DNA from: Bacteroidia bacterium
GTDB lineage: Bacteria; Bacteroidota; Bacteroidia; Flavobacteriales_D; Cryomorphaceae
Reading direction: 5' to 3'
Length of the DNA: 64,000 bases
Assembly (NCBI GenBank): GCA_030427905.1
Contig: JAUICL010000002.1
Span: 186,001 to 250,000, forward strand
A program made the position numbers and the translations under genes. This document shows, piece after piece, positions 1 through 6,828 of the stretch (positions are counted from its first letter, which is position 1; every line of letters begins with the position of its first letter). The notes under the pieces are model-generated. The model saw only the letters and a program-made list of their open reading frames with translations, was not told the origin of the DNA and did no database searches.

Positions 1-1
1 G

Positions 2-193
2 AGCTGTGACATCCAAGGAGATGCTTTTTCACAACACTTCATTTATGATCTCGAATTGGGTGTGGTACGAGCCTACCTTCTTAAATCGCCCGTCGTTATC
101 AGGGGTGCTGACGCTCCTTACAATCGGTCACCACTGTTGCGCAGCTTCTACGGAGCAGCGGTCAACTTTAATCAGGGACATACGCATTCCTAA
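2..193 (+). CDS. C-terminal fragment of an unrecognised protein, running into a repeat
   Basis: A reading frame is open from the window edge to a TAA at 191-193 (about 63 residues, 5' end missing). Its first half has ordinary protein composition (for example DAFSQHFIYDLELGVVRAYL). The last 28 or so residues are encoded by a copy of the dispersed repeat described at 106-150, so the tail of the protein appears to be repeat-derived. I do not recognise the family. A second frame (stop at 237-239) is also open, but its cysteine/histidine-rich composition is less convincing. An open stretch of this length could occur by chance, so this is a tentative call. Confidence 0.3.
   Translation, partial: SCDIQGDAFSQHFIYDLELGVVRAYLLKSPVVIRGADAPYNRSPLLRSFYGAAVNFNQGHTHS
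106..150. repeat. dispersed intergenic repeat, copy a
   Basis: This copy shares the core GACGCTCC...ATCGGTCACCACTG...GCAGCTTCTA with copies at 186-240 and around 10950-11085. The conserved heart is GGTCA(C/G)CA followed by a small palindromic segment. It is the most diverged copy and lies inside the putative reading frame that ends at 193. Confidence 0.6.
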
Positions 194-240
194 TACTGAC
201 GCTTCCTGCGGTCGGTCACCACTGCTGTACAGTTTCTAAT
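186..240. repeat. dispersed intergenic repeat, copy b
   Basis: It begins with ATTCCTAATACTGACGC, continues with TGCGGTCGGTCACCACTG and ends at CAGTTTCTAAT. It is nearly identical over about 40 bp to the copy at 11041-11085 some 10.8 kb away, and it shares the ATTCCTAATACTGACG lead with 10986-11003. The segment after GGTCACCA contains the palindrome CTGTACAG. The stretch from 241 to 392 shows no gene or other recognisable signal. Confidence 0.7.
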
Positions 241-392
241 TCCAACATTTTTAATTACTTACTCTATGTGCCTAATGCTTTGTACGTGATACATTCCATA
301 TTCAGTTTCTTAAGGCGTTCAACTACGAACCGGGAATTCCAGCGATAAATAACATCACATTTCCCCTTAACATCTATTTCCACCTTACTTCG

Positions 393-400
393 TATTTTTG
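393..400 (+). promoter_or_regulatory. Bacteroidota -7 promoter element of the nitroreductase gene
   Basis: TATTTTTG matches the Bacteroidota sigma-A -7 consensus TAnnTTTG exactly. Transcription would begin near 405, leaving a leader of about 14 nt before the ATG at 419. This argues against the in-frame TTG at 398 as the start. No clear -33 TTG was seen at the usual spacing. Confidence 0.55.
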
Positions 401-418
401 CACCCTTTCAGAACGAAT

Positions 419-1006
419 ATGAAGTACGATCTTAGTGAAGTAACAGAGATAATTCGCAACCGCAGAACCATCTACCCGGAGCAGTACACTGACCGTGTGG
501 TGCAAAAAGACATGGTGACGAATATTCTAAACAACGCTATCTGGGCACCGACGCACAAGCGCACGGAACCTTGGCGTTTTAAGGTGTATTCGGGAGAAGG
601 AAAGCAAAAATTGGCCACCATCTTGGCTTCTGCGTACAAACAATTGACTCCAGCAGATCAGTTTAATGAATCTAAGTTGGAGAAGCTTCAGCGCAGAATT
701 GAGCGTACTTCTGTCATCATCATGATGACGATGAAGCGGTCGGAGAAAGTTACCATTCCCGAGATTGAAGAAGTAGAAGCGGTTTCGTGTGCCGCACAAA
801 ACATCATGCTCACAGCCACAGCTTATGGATTGGGAAGTTTCTGGTCTTCACCTAAATTTATTTACGATCCACGGTGCTCGGAGTTGATGGGCTATGCCAA
901 AGAAGACGTGGTGATGGGATTCATGTATCTGGGATATCCAGAAGTAGCTTGGCCCAAGAGTCACCGCAAACCGCTAGAATACGTTACGGAGTGGATTGAT
1001 GGCTAA
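419..1006 (+). CDS. nitroreductase family protein
   Basis: FMN-dependent nitroreductase fold protein of 195 residues, expected to act as a cytosolic NAD(P)H-dependent oxidoreductase; the physiological substrate cannot be read from the sequence. Family features are the N-terminal RNRRTIYPEQY segment (the FMN-phosphate arginine loop), NAIWAPTHKRTEPWRF, and the central AAQNIMLTATAYGLGSFW helix with the following glycine-rich stretch, all in the usual order. The start is placed at ATG 419 because a perfect -7 element ends at 400. The gene overlaps the next one by 8 bp (ATGGCTAA), so the two are probably co-transcribed. Confidence 0.85.
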   Translation: MKYDLSEVTEIIRNRRTIYPEQYTDRVVQKDMVTNILNNAIWAPTHKRTEPWRFKVYSGEGKQKLATILASAYKQLTPADQFNESKLEKLQRRIERTSVIIMMTMKRSEKVTIPEIEEVEAVSCAAQNIMLTATAYGLGSFWSSPKFIYDPRCSELMGYAKEDVVMGFMYLGYPEVAWPKSHRKPLEYVTEWIDG

Positions 1007-1340
1007 GTCGGGCGTGACATACCGTAATTTTGAGCCGCATGAACGGCAGCGCAGTTATCTGGTTTTCTATTTTCACGCCAAGGAAGTGGCAGACTACTTT
1101 GAAAGCTGCTTGATTGAGCAAGAATTACCCTATGAAAGGGGCGAGGGGAGAGACTTTATCAAGAAGCATTTATTCGGAATTCATCTCAAGCACAAAGAGA
1201 AGGCGGTTGAGATTAATGATCATACCAACGAGTTCTTCCGGAAGCCTTTTTTGGGTGATGATAGAATAAAGTATGGAGTACTTATTTTTACCGCTTTAAT
1301 CATCGCCATGGCACTAGTCGGTTATTTTTTGCGTTCATGA
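999..1340 (+). CDS. small membrane-anchored protein of unknown function
   Basis: A 113-residue protein with a soluble, charged N-terminal part and one hydrophobic segment near the C-terminus (about residues 92-110, VLIFTALIIAMALVGYF), which suggests a tail-anchored membrane protein. The soluble part resembles a small alpha/beta domain (HAKEVADYFESCL...ELPYERG), as in proteins annotated only as hypothetical in Bacteroidota. I do not recognise a function. The ATG at 999 overlaps the stop of the nitroreductase gene, indicating translational coupling. Confidence 0.65.
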   Translation: MAKSGVTYRNFEPHERQRSYLVFYFHAKEVADYFESCLIEQELPYERGEGRDFIKKHLFGIHLKHKEKAVEINDHTNEFFRKPFLGDDRIKYGVLIFTALIIAMALVGYFLRS

Positions 1341-1364
1341 GTAACTCTTCCGACCTTTATCCGT

Positions 1365-2513
1365 ATGAAATCGAGACCCTTTAAACTTATACGTATGATC
1401 AGAGTAGCGCTCTTCTTCGTACTGTCCCTGATTTCATTGGCGAGTTTCGCCGTGGACGGAGATCCGCAAAAATCTAAAAGAGACACATCTTTAGCCGTTG
1501 TCGTTTATGACGCTTCGGCCAAATTTATCCCCGATGTAAACTACGATGTAGTCGATTACTCAGCGATGATCGATTCGCTGGTTATGCTCGACACCGTTCC
1601 TGTTTCGTTGGTCAATCAACTGAATATCTATCGCATGCTGGCTGATAAAGAGCCCGAAGAGCTCGAAGCAGTCATCGACAGCATCTTTGAGTCTAATCAT
1701 GTACCCATGCCCGTACTTAATGCGGTCAATATTTACATGAATGCCATGGGCAATTCGCTTATGGCGCCTACTGGTTTCTACGCGTATGTACCCAATGCGG
1801 GGAGTGAAAAACCTGGTGGTGATTTTTATTCCAACTGGAATACTCAAGTTCCCAACCCGAGCCGGAATAATTTGGCAGAATTTGACTCAACATTGAAGCT
1901 TCTGCTTGTGGATACTACACAGAACTGTGGCTTCCATCCGCCATTCCGCGGCGTGGTTACCTCGCATTTTGGGTGGCGATACGGAAGGAATCACAACGGT
2001 ATTGACATTGATCTTGAAGTTTGGGATCCCGTGCATTCAGCTTTCCCGGGTGTGGTGCGCGTGGCTCGCTACTACAAAGGCTTCGGCCGTGTTGTTGTAG
2101 TGCGTCACTACAACGGATTAGAAACGACCTATGCTCACCTGCACCGATTTAAAGTGAAGGCTGGAGACATTGTAGAAGCAGGAGATGTAGTGGGTCTCGG
2201 TGGATCTTCTGGAAACAGCACAGGAAGCCATTTGCATTTCGAAGTGCGTTTTCAAGGAGTCCCAATTAAGCCATCTCAACTCATTGATTTCAAAAATCAC
2301 GTTCTCAAAGATCCTGAAGTAGCTCTACGCAAATCAGGGGCATTTCTGGCGGTTGTAAACGAAAACCAAAAATTATACGAGGTGAAATCCGGCGATTACT
2401 TGTATAAAATAGCAGAACAGTTTGGCGTCTCGGTTACTGAATTGTGTAAATTGAATCAGATTTCGAAAAACACAAGCCTTCGAAAGGGCCAAAAGCTAAT
2501 AGTCGGATCCTAA
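1365..2513 (+). CDS. secreted M23-family peptidase with C-terminal LysM domain
   Basis: Predicted zinc endopeptidase acting on peptidoglycan crosslinks in the periplasm (382 residues). An N-terminal signal segment (about residues 10-30, VALFFVLSLISLASFA) is followed by a spacer, the M23/LytM domain with HNGID (H210, D214) and HLHFEVR (H289, H291) as the zinc and catalytic motifs, and a LysM glycan-binding domain at about 337-381 (YEVKSGDYLYKIAEQFGV). All LytM metal-binding positions look intact, so it may be an active hydrolase rather than a degenerate activator. The stop codon abuts the start of the barrel protein gene, suggesting one operon. Confidence 0.9.
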   Translation: MKSRPFKLIRMIRVALFFVLSLISLASFAVDGDPQKSKRDTSLAVVVYDASAKFIPDVNYDVVDYSAMIDSLVMLDTVPVSLVNQLNIYRMLADKEPEELEAVIDSIFESNHVPMPVLNAVNIYMNAMGNSLMAPTGFYAYVPNAGSEKPGGDFYSNWNTQVPNPSRNNLAEFDSTLKLLLVDTTQNCGFHPPFRGVVTSHFGWRYGRNHNGIDIDLEVWDPVHSAFPGVVRVARYYKGFGRVVVVRHYNGLETTYAHLHRFKVKAGDIVEAGDVVGLGGSSGNSTGSHLHFEVRFQGVPIKPSQLIDFKNHVLKDPEVALRKSGAFLAVVNENQKLYEVKSGDYLYKIAEQFGVSVTELCKLNQISKNTSLRKGQKLIVGS

Positions 2514-3293
2514 ATGATCAAAAAAAGCCTTCTCTTACTCACTATTCTAGTTTCTTGTTTGTCCACCTATGGTCAAAAGAAAAATGAGATAGAGTGGGTT
2601 GGAGGCGTTGAGTTTAGAGCACTAGTCCCGGTTTCTTTCTTTACGATGGACCCGGTTACACTTGTAGAAGATTCATTAAATTTTACTTCGAATTATTCTT
2701 ACGAAGGTGGAATGGGCTTCGGGGGAGTGGTCCGGGTCAATTTCAATAAATTCATTAATCTCGAAACGGGTATCTACTTCACACGTAGAGTGTACAAATA
2801 CGATATTACTGATCCAGGAATCGTAGATCCATCCATCACTTTTGAAGCGTCAACAGAACTCCGAACCGTGGGGTATGAGCTGCCTGTGAAAGGACTATTC
2901 TATGTTCAAATGGCCGAAAAGGTATTCATGAATGTAGCCTTGGGTGTTTCTGCCGATTTTTATGCGAGCGATGTTGAGAGTTTGAACCCGTATTATTCCG
3001 TAAGAGCATTTAAGCAACATTGGTTGCAGTTGGGAGTGCTAGGATCACTCGGAGCTGAGTACCGCACCGATAAGGATGGGTATTTTTACTTAGGTGCTAC
3101 ATTCCACCAAGCCTTCGGAGATATCTACAGCACACAAGTGAATTACAAACGCGATACAAATCCACCGGCGTATTATGAAAATGGTTTCATTGAAGGGGCC
3201 TACTTCTCAGTCGATTTCAGGTACTTTTTCCCACAGAAGCCAGAGAAGAAAAACAAGGTGAGATACGTGAAGCCAGATTGGAAAAACATGTAA
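2514..3293 (+). CDS. outer-membrane beta-barrel protein (PorT/OMP_b-brl-like)
   Basis: A 259-residue exported protein: signal peptide (IKKSLLLLTILVSCLSTYG) followed by alternating hydrophobic/polar strands rich in aromatic and glycine residues (GMGFGGVVRVNF, LETGIYFTRRVYKY, YFYLGATFHQAF), which is the pattern of the outer-membrane beta-barrel superfamily common in Bacteroidota. The barrel ends with a strand containing FSVDFRYFF and then has a short basic tail. Its partner is unknown. It directly follows the M23 peptidase without a gap, so a role in envelope assembly is an inference from context. Confidence 0.75.
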   Translation: MIKKSLLLLTILVSCLSTYGQKKNEIEWVGGVEFRALVPVSFFTMDPVTLVEDSLNFTSNYSYEGGMGFGGVVRVNFNKFINLETGIYFTRRVYKYDITDPGIVDPSITFEASTELRTVGYELPVKGLFYVQMAEKVFMNVALGVSADFYASDVESLNPYYSVRAFKQHWLQLGVLGSLGAEYRTDKDGYFYLGATFHQAFGDIYSTQVNYKRDTNPPAYYENGFIEGAYFSVDFRYFFPQKPEKKNKVRYVKPDWKNM

Positions 3294-3331
3294 GCCGATC
3301 CTTCACAGAACCGGCTCACCTGATTTTTTAT
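3293..3331 (+). terminator. weak candidate terminator
   Basis: A 5-bp stem AGCCG/CGGCT with a 14-nt loop is followed after about 8 nt by TTTTTT. It lies at the end of the barrel-protein gene and before a convergent gene, where a terminator is expected, but the stem is short and separated from the T-run. Confidence 0.3.
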
Positions 3332-3342
3332 GTGGGTATAGC

Positions 3343-3966
3343 TTACTTGCTTGCTTTCAACTCAAAGCTCAATTCTACGTCATCGTAGATCACTTTGTCG
3401 CCCAATCCTTCGAAGAAAGAATCAGAACCGTAGCGAATGTCGTATTTCGAACGATCGAACGTCAGGTTTCCACTTGCTTCAATCATACCGTCTTTTACTG
3501 TGATATGCGCAGGGAATGACAGATCATGCGTTTTTCCCTTAAGAGTTAGCTTTCCATTGAGCGTGTAATTTGGCTCTTCTCCTTTCGCACCAGCAATGGG
3601 CGTGATAGATTTCGCAACAAACTTTCCAGTTGGGTTTTTCTCTACCCCAAAGAAATCTGGAGACTTCAAGTGTCCAACCAGTTTCTGGTTTGTATCTGGG
3701 TCTTTCAAATCAGTGACTGCAATGCTGTTCATGTCCATTACAATGGTAGCAGAAGTTGGCGCGTTACCTTCTAGCTCAACGGTTCCATCTTTGATCATAA
3801 TGGTGCCCGTGTGCTCACCTGTTACTTTTTTACCAGTCCAGTAAACCGTACTGGCTTTGGTATCAACTTTCATCGTTTCATTGGGGCCGTTTTCTGCTGG
3901 AGGTGTGTTTGCTGATACGGATACGCTCATAGCTAGAGCTGCAAGGTTCAATACAATTGTTTTCAT
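3343..3966 (-). CDS. YceI-family periplasmic lipid-binding protein
   Basis: A 207-residue exported protein with a signal peptide (about residues 1-19, ending SVSVSA) and the YceI-like domain, a lipocalin-shaped barrel that binds polyisoprenoids or similar lipids. Visible family features are the opening DTKASTVYWTGKKVTGEHTG, the VTDLKDPD segment, GKLTLKGKTHDLSFPA and the ending FDRSKYDIRYGS followed by DDVELSFELKA. Its ligand is not determined by sequence. It follows a marR-type gene by 3 bp on the same strand, so the pair is almost certainly one operon under MarR control; MarR-YceI pairing is common in Bacteroidota. Confidence 0.9.
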   Translation of the reverse strand: MKTIVLNLAALAMSVSVSANTPPAENGPNETMKVDTKASTVYWTGKKVTGEHTGTIMIKDGTVELEGNAPTSATIVMDMNSIAVTDLKDPDTNQKLVGHLKSPDFFGVEKNPTGKFVAKSITPIAGAKGEEPNYTLNGKLTLKGKTHDLSFPAHITVKDGMIEASGNLTFDRSKYDIRYGSDSFFEGLGDKVIYDDVELSFELKASK

Positions 3967-3969
3967 TTT

Positions 3970-4425
3970 TTAAAATTTAGTGGTTCTAAGTTTATCTAGT
4001 AGTCTGTTTAATTCTTGTTGTTCTTCTATGGAAAGGACGTCAGATCCTAAAGGAAATTCTTCCATTATGGTAGTCATTTCTGCAAGAGTGTCAAGTCCCT
4101 TTTTGGTGATCTTGACATCTACACGGCGACGATCCTTTTCACAGGTAGTCCGTTCTACCCAGCCTTTGGTTCGTAGTTTTTCTACTATTCTTGATGCATT
4201 CGAACTTTTGTCGATCATGCGCTCGATGATCAGGTTCACAGTGGTAGCTTTCGGATACTGTCCTTTCAAAATGCGCAGTACATTGTACTGCTGCATGGTC
4301 AAATCCAAATTCTTAAACAGATGGTTGTGCTTATAGTTCATCCAACTACTGGTGTACAATAAGTTGACCGCAACCTTGTGTATCTCGCTTTGAAACGAAC
4401 TTTGTATGGCGTCTTCTATTTTCAC
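3970..4425 (-). CDS. MarR-family transcriptional regulator
   Basis: A 151-residue winged-helix regulator: N-terminal dimerisation helix, helix-turn-helix around LTMQQYNVLRILKG and IERMIDKSSNASRIVEKL, and the basic wing RTTCEKDRRRVDVKITKKG, ending in a C-terminal dimerisation helix. It is the first gene of a two-gene operon with YceI. A 10-bp perfect palindrome sits inside its own promoter, so autorepression is likely. The ATG at 4425 lies only 4 bp past the -7 element, so the message is probably leaderless or nearly so; a downstream start would remove the dimerisation helix. Confidence 0.9.
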   Translation of the reverse strand: MKIEDAIQSSFQSEIHKVAVNLLYTSSWMNYKHNHLFKNLDLTMQQYNVLRILKGQYPKATTVNLIIERMIDKSSNASRIVEKLRTKGWVERTTCEKDRRRVDVKITKKGLDTLAEMTTIMEEFPLGSDVLSIEEQQELNRLLDKLRTTKF

Positions 4426-4429
4426 AGGG

Positions 4430-4460
4430 CAAATATATGTACATACATTAAATATACCAA
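4430..4460 (-). promoter_or_regulatory. marR promoter with overlapping palindromic operator
   Basis: On the minus strand TTG (4458-4460), a 20-nt spacer and TATATTTG (4430-4437) match the Bacteroidota promoter pattern. The palindrome TATGTACATA (4436-4445) overlaps the upstream edge of the -7 element, so a dimer bound there would block RNA polymerase. The site is assigned to MarR by position only. Confidence 0.6.
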
Positions 4461-4518
4461 CATGAAAATATAGAAAATCTTTATGCCTGCATCATTTGGC
4501 AATGTTTATTTTTGGCTG

Positions 4519-6300
4519 ATGAAGCCACTTGAAGTACTTAAATCCCTTGAAAACAAAGGGCAGAAGCAGGTTGATCAACTCAGGCGAAAAATTGTTTTGA
4601 CAGGCTCTCTCAGGCTCGGAGTTTTCTTAGCAGGTGCACTTTCAATTTACTTCATCTGGGGGATGACATGGCTTGTGGCCTTAGCTTTCTTAATAATTTT
4701 AGCCTTGTTCTTGTGGCTGGTGAAGCACCATCAAGCACTCCGAAACAAGGCAGATCACGAAAAGGCGTTTACAAAGCTATTGTCCGAAGAACAAGGCCTC
4801 TTGAATGGAAGCTGGGTGCAGGTGGATGATAGTAGTGAGTTTAAAAATGCCAACCACCCCTTTGCCAATGATCTCAACTTATACGGTACAAAAAGTCTCT
4901 ACAGCTTCTTGAATCGCACCAAATCTGCATATAGCCGATGCGAGTTTGCGAAGGATTTGGGCACCTTATCGACTGATAGTCGAGATCTAGTTCTCAAGCA
5001 AAAGGCCTTCTATGAGCTTAGCAAAGATCCGGAGTTTCTGTTTCGAATACTTGCTGATGCCACTCAGCTCAAAGCCAATCTCAATCTTTTTGAAAGGCTG
5101 GACAATTGGTTAAAAACCGATGAGCGTTCCGAGCTCCAAAAATTTCAGTTCTTGCTTAGGTATGGGGTGCCGGCTCTAATGATTGGTGTGGCACTTTTGT
5201 CGCTTCTCGATCTGATTCCTGTGAGTCTGTTCGTACTTGTGGCTGGAATTCCGGCGTTTCTCGTTGGAAGGCGTCTAAAGATCCACCAGCGCAAATTCGA
5301 TGAGTTTTCTGATCTCTTCGGAACCGTAGGCGGCTTCATGAGTATTCTTGATAAAATCCAATCCAAATCTTTTCAGGAGACCTACCTAAAGGAAAAGTTG
5401 GCGGAGTCCAAATTGGATCAAAGTAGAACTGGGCTCGCTGCCTTGGCGAAAATCACTTCGGCCATTGACTCGAGAAACAATATGATTGTAGCCATCGTGC
5501 TCAACATTTTTTTGATGTACGACTACCAGTGCTTCTTCAGAATCGAAGCCTGGAAGAAAGCCTATGGTCAGGATTTGAAGAAGTGGCTTAAGCTCTGTCT
5601 GGAGTTCGAATCACTTGCATCTTATGGTATCTATGTTTTCGATCACCCCGAATTCGTGTTTCCAACCTTTACAGACAAAGATGAAATCGAAATATCCAAG
5701 GGCAACCACGTTTTGATGGATCATGAAGCAGTTGCGAATGGGCTCGCATTGGATAAAAACGAGCTACACATCATCACAGGTGCCAACATGGCTGGGAAGA
5801 GCACCTACTTGCGCATGGTTGGAACATCGTTGGTTTTGGCGATGAAAGGACTACCCGTTTCGGCGGATAAAATGGTGTTAAAGCCTAGAGAAGTTTTCAC
5901 TTCAATGCTTGCATCCGACTCGCTTGGCGACAATGAATCCTATTTTTTCAACGAATTGAAACGACTTCGCTACTTGATGGATAAACTCGAAGCAGGTGAG
6001 CCCCAGTTCGTCATACTCGATGAAATTCTAAAAGGAACCAACTCAAAAGATAAGGCGGAAGGGTCTTGGAAATTCATCGAGCATTTGCGACGTTTCAATT
6101 CTACTGGACTGATCGCCACCCACGACCTTTCGCTTTGTGAAATGGCCGATCGGTTTGAGAATATCCAAAACAGAAAGTTTGAAGTTTATATCGTCAATGA
6201 TGAACTCGATTTTCCCTATACCATTGAGCAAGGAGTCTGCGAACATATGAATGCGAGTTTTCTACTAGAGAAGATGGGACTTGTTGAATCGGAAAGCTGA
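4519..6300 (+). CDS. membrane-anchored MutS-domain-V ATPase
   Basis: A protein of 593 residues (from ATG 4519) with two N-terminal transmembrane segments (about residues 27-72), another hydrophobic pair near 220-250, and a C-terminal MutS ATPase domain: Walker A GANMAGKST (from about G421), Walker B FVILDEIL (about 497-504), the GTNSKDK signature and the ATHDLSL switch. It lacks the mismatch-recognition and connector domains of true MutS, so a role in mismatch repair is doubtful; related proteins in Bacteroidota are named only MutS-related. TATTTTTG at 4507-4514 places transcription start close to 4519, which favours this ATG over the one at 4483. Confidence 0.8.
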   Translation: MKPLEVLKSLENKGQKQVDQLRRKIVLTGSLRLGVFLAGALSIYFIWGMTWLVALAFLIILALFLWLVKHHQALRNKADHEKAFTKLLSEEQGLLNGSWVQVDDSSEFKNANHPFANDLNLYGTKSLYSFLNRTKSAYSRCEFAKDLGTLSTDSRDLVLKQKAFYELSKDPEFLFRILADATQLKANLNLFERLDNWLKTDERSELQKFQFLLRYGVPALMIGVALLSLLDLIPVSLFVLVAGIPAFLVGRRLKIHQRKFDEFSDLFGTVGGFMSILDKIQSKSFQETYLKEKLAESKLDQSRTGLAALAKITSAIDSRNNMIVAIVLNIFLMYDYQCFFRIEAWKKAYGQDLKKWLKLCLEFESLASYGIYVFDHPEFVFPTFTDKDEIEISKGNHVLMDHEAVANGLALDKNELHIITGANMAGKSTYLRMVGTSLVLAMKGLPVSADKMVLKPREVFTSMLASDSLGDNESYFFNELKRLRYLMDKLEAGEPQFVILDEILKGTNSKDKAEGSWKFIEHLRRFNSTGLIATHDLSLCEMADRFENIQNRKFEVYIVNDELDFPYTIEQGVCEHMNASFLLEKMGLVESES

Positions 6301-6402
6301 GTATTGAACGATACTAACATTGACTTATGCTTTGATGAGAAGTTAGTGAAAAGTGAAAAACGGAAAGTGCTTCTCTTTTCGACATACTGACGGATAGGCA
6401 TT

Positions 6403-6431
6403 GTACCAAGTACGAAGTACTAAGTATTAAG
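6403..6431. repeat. AAGTAnn-type short tandem repeat
   Basis: Degenerate heptads (CCAAGTACGAAGTACTAAGTATTAAG) preceded by TTGTACC. A related tract in the opposite sense lies at 6674-6711, so the two could pair as a long-range stem. Confidence 0.6.
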
Positions 6432-6525
6432 AAGGTGACCTTCCCGATGAAGGTTTGCTGGATTAATTTCAGATAAAGGAACATCAAATCTAGCGATCTA
6501 ATTATACTAGGTGCTAACTAAAGGA

Positions 6526-6563
6526 ATCTCTGTGTAACTCTGTGACCTTTGTGCCTTTGTGGT
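6526..6563. repeat. CTCTGTG/TTTGTG short tandem repeat
   Basis: Successive copies CTCTGTG-TAA-CTCTGTG-ACC-TTTGTG-CC-TTTGTG, a low-complexity intergenic repeat with about a 10-nt step. I recall very similar tracts between genes in other Bacteroidota genomes; no function is known to me. Confidence 0.6.
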
Positions 6564-6673
6564 GTCTATTAAGAGCTCATAACTTTTAGTTTGATTTCAA
6601 AACACGGAACAGCGGTATTCTTCAATACAGGAAATCTAAGCCGTTTTTCACTAATCAAAACCACGGAGCATCT

Positions 6674-6711
6674 TTGTACCTAATACTTGATACTTAGTAC
6701 GATTACTTGGA
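6674..6711. repeat. inverted AAGTAnn-type repeat
   Basis: Read on the minus strand this tract is CCAAGTAATCG followed by TACTAAGTATCAAGTATTAG, the same heptad family as at 6403-6431 but inverted. On the plus strand both tracts start with TTGTACC. Confidence 0.6.
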
Positions 6712-6770
6712 AAAATTGACATCACTCCAAGGCTGGCCTTGAGATCGACCAATGAACATCTCGTTAAATC

Positions 6771-6806
6771 AAAATAAAGCCACCCCGAATTCGAAGTGGC
6801 TTTACC
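6771..6806 (-). terminator. terminator of the BlaI-BlaR1 operon
   Basis: Perfect 8-bp stem AAAGCCAC (6776-6783) / GTGGCTTT (6796-6803) with a 12-nt loop. On the minus strand it is followed by TTATTTTGATTT. It lies just beyond the stop codon of the BlaR1-TonB gene. Confidence 0.75.
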
Positions 6807-6828
6807 GTTTAATGCTTAGCGATATCGC

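Larger units (their letters stand above)
6301..6770. other. gene-free repeat-bearing intergenic region
   Basis: About 470 bp with no coding frame, RNA gene or promoter that I can support. It contains two AAGTA-type heptad repeats and one CTCTGTG-type repeat, listed separately. The region separates a plus-strand gene end from a minus-strand gene end, so it needs no promoter. Confidence 0.6.

Noticed and set aside
6-239. 77-codon open frame with GTG start
   Set aside because: Composition is cysteine- and histidine-rich, it spans two repeat copies, and another frame over the same DNA looks more protein-like.
6301-6770. Possible tRNA or small RNA gene
   Set aside because: No cloverleaf, T-loop or conserved RNA signature could be found, only short tandem and inverted repeats.
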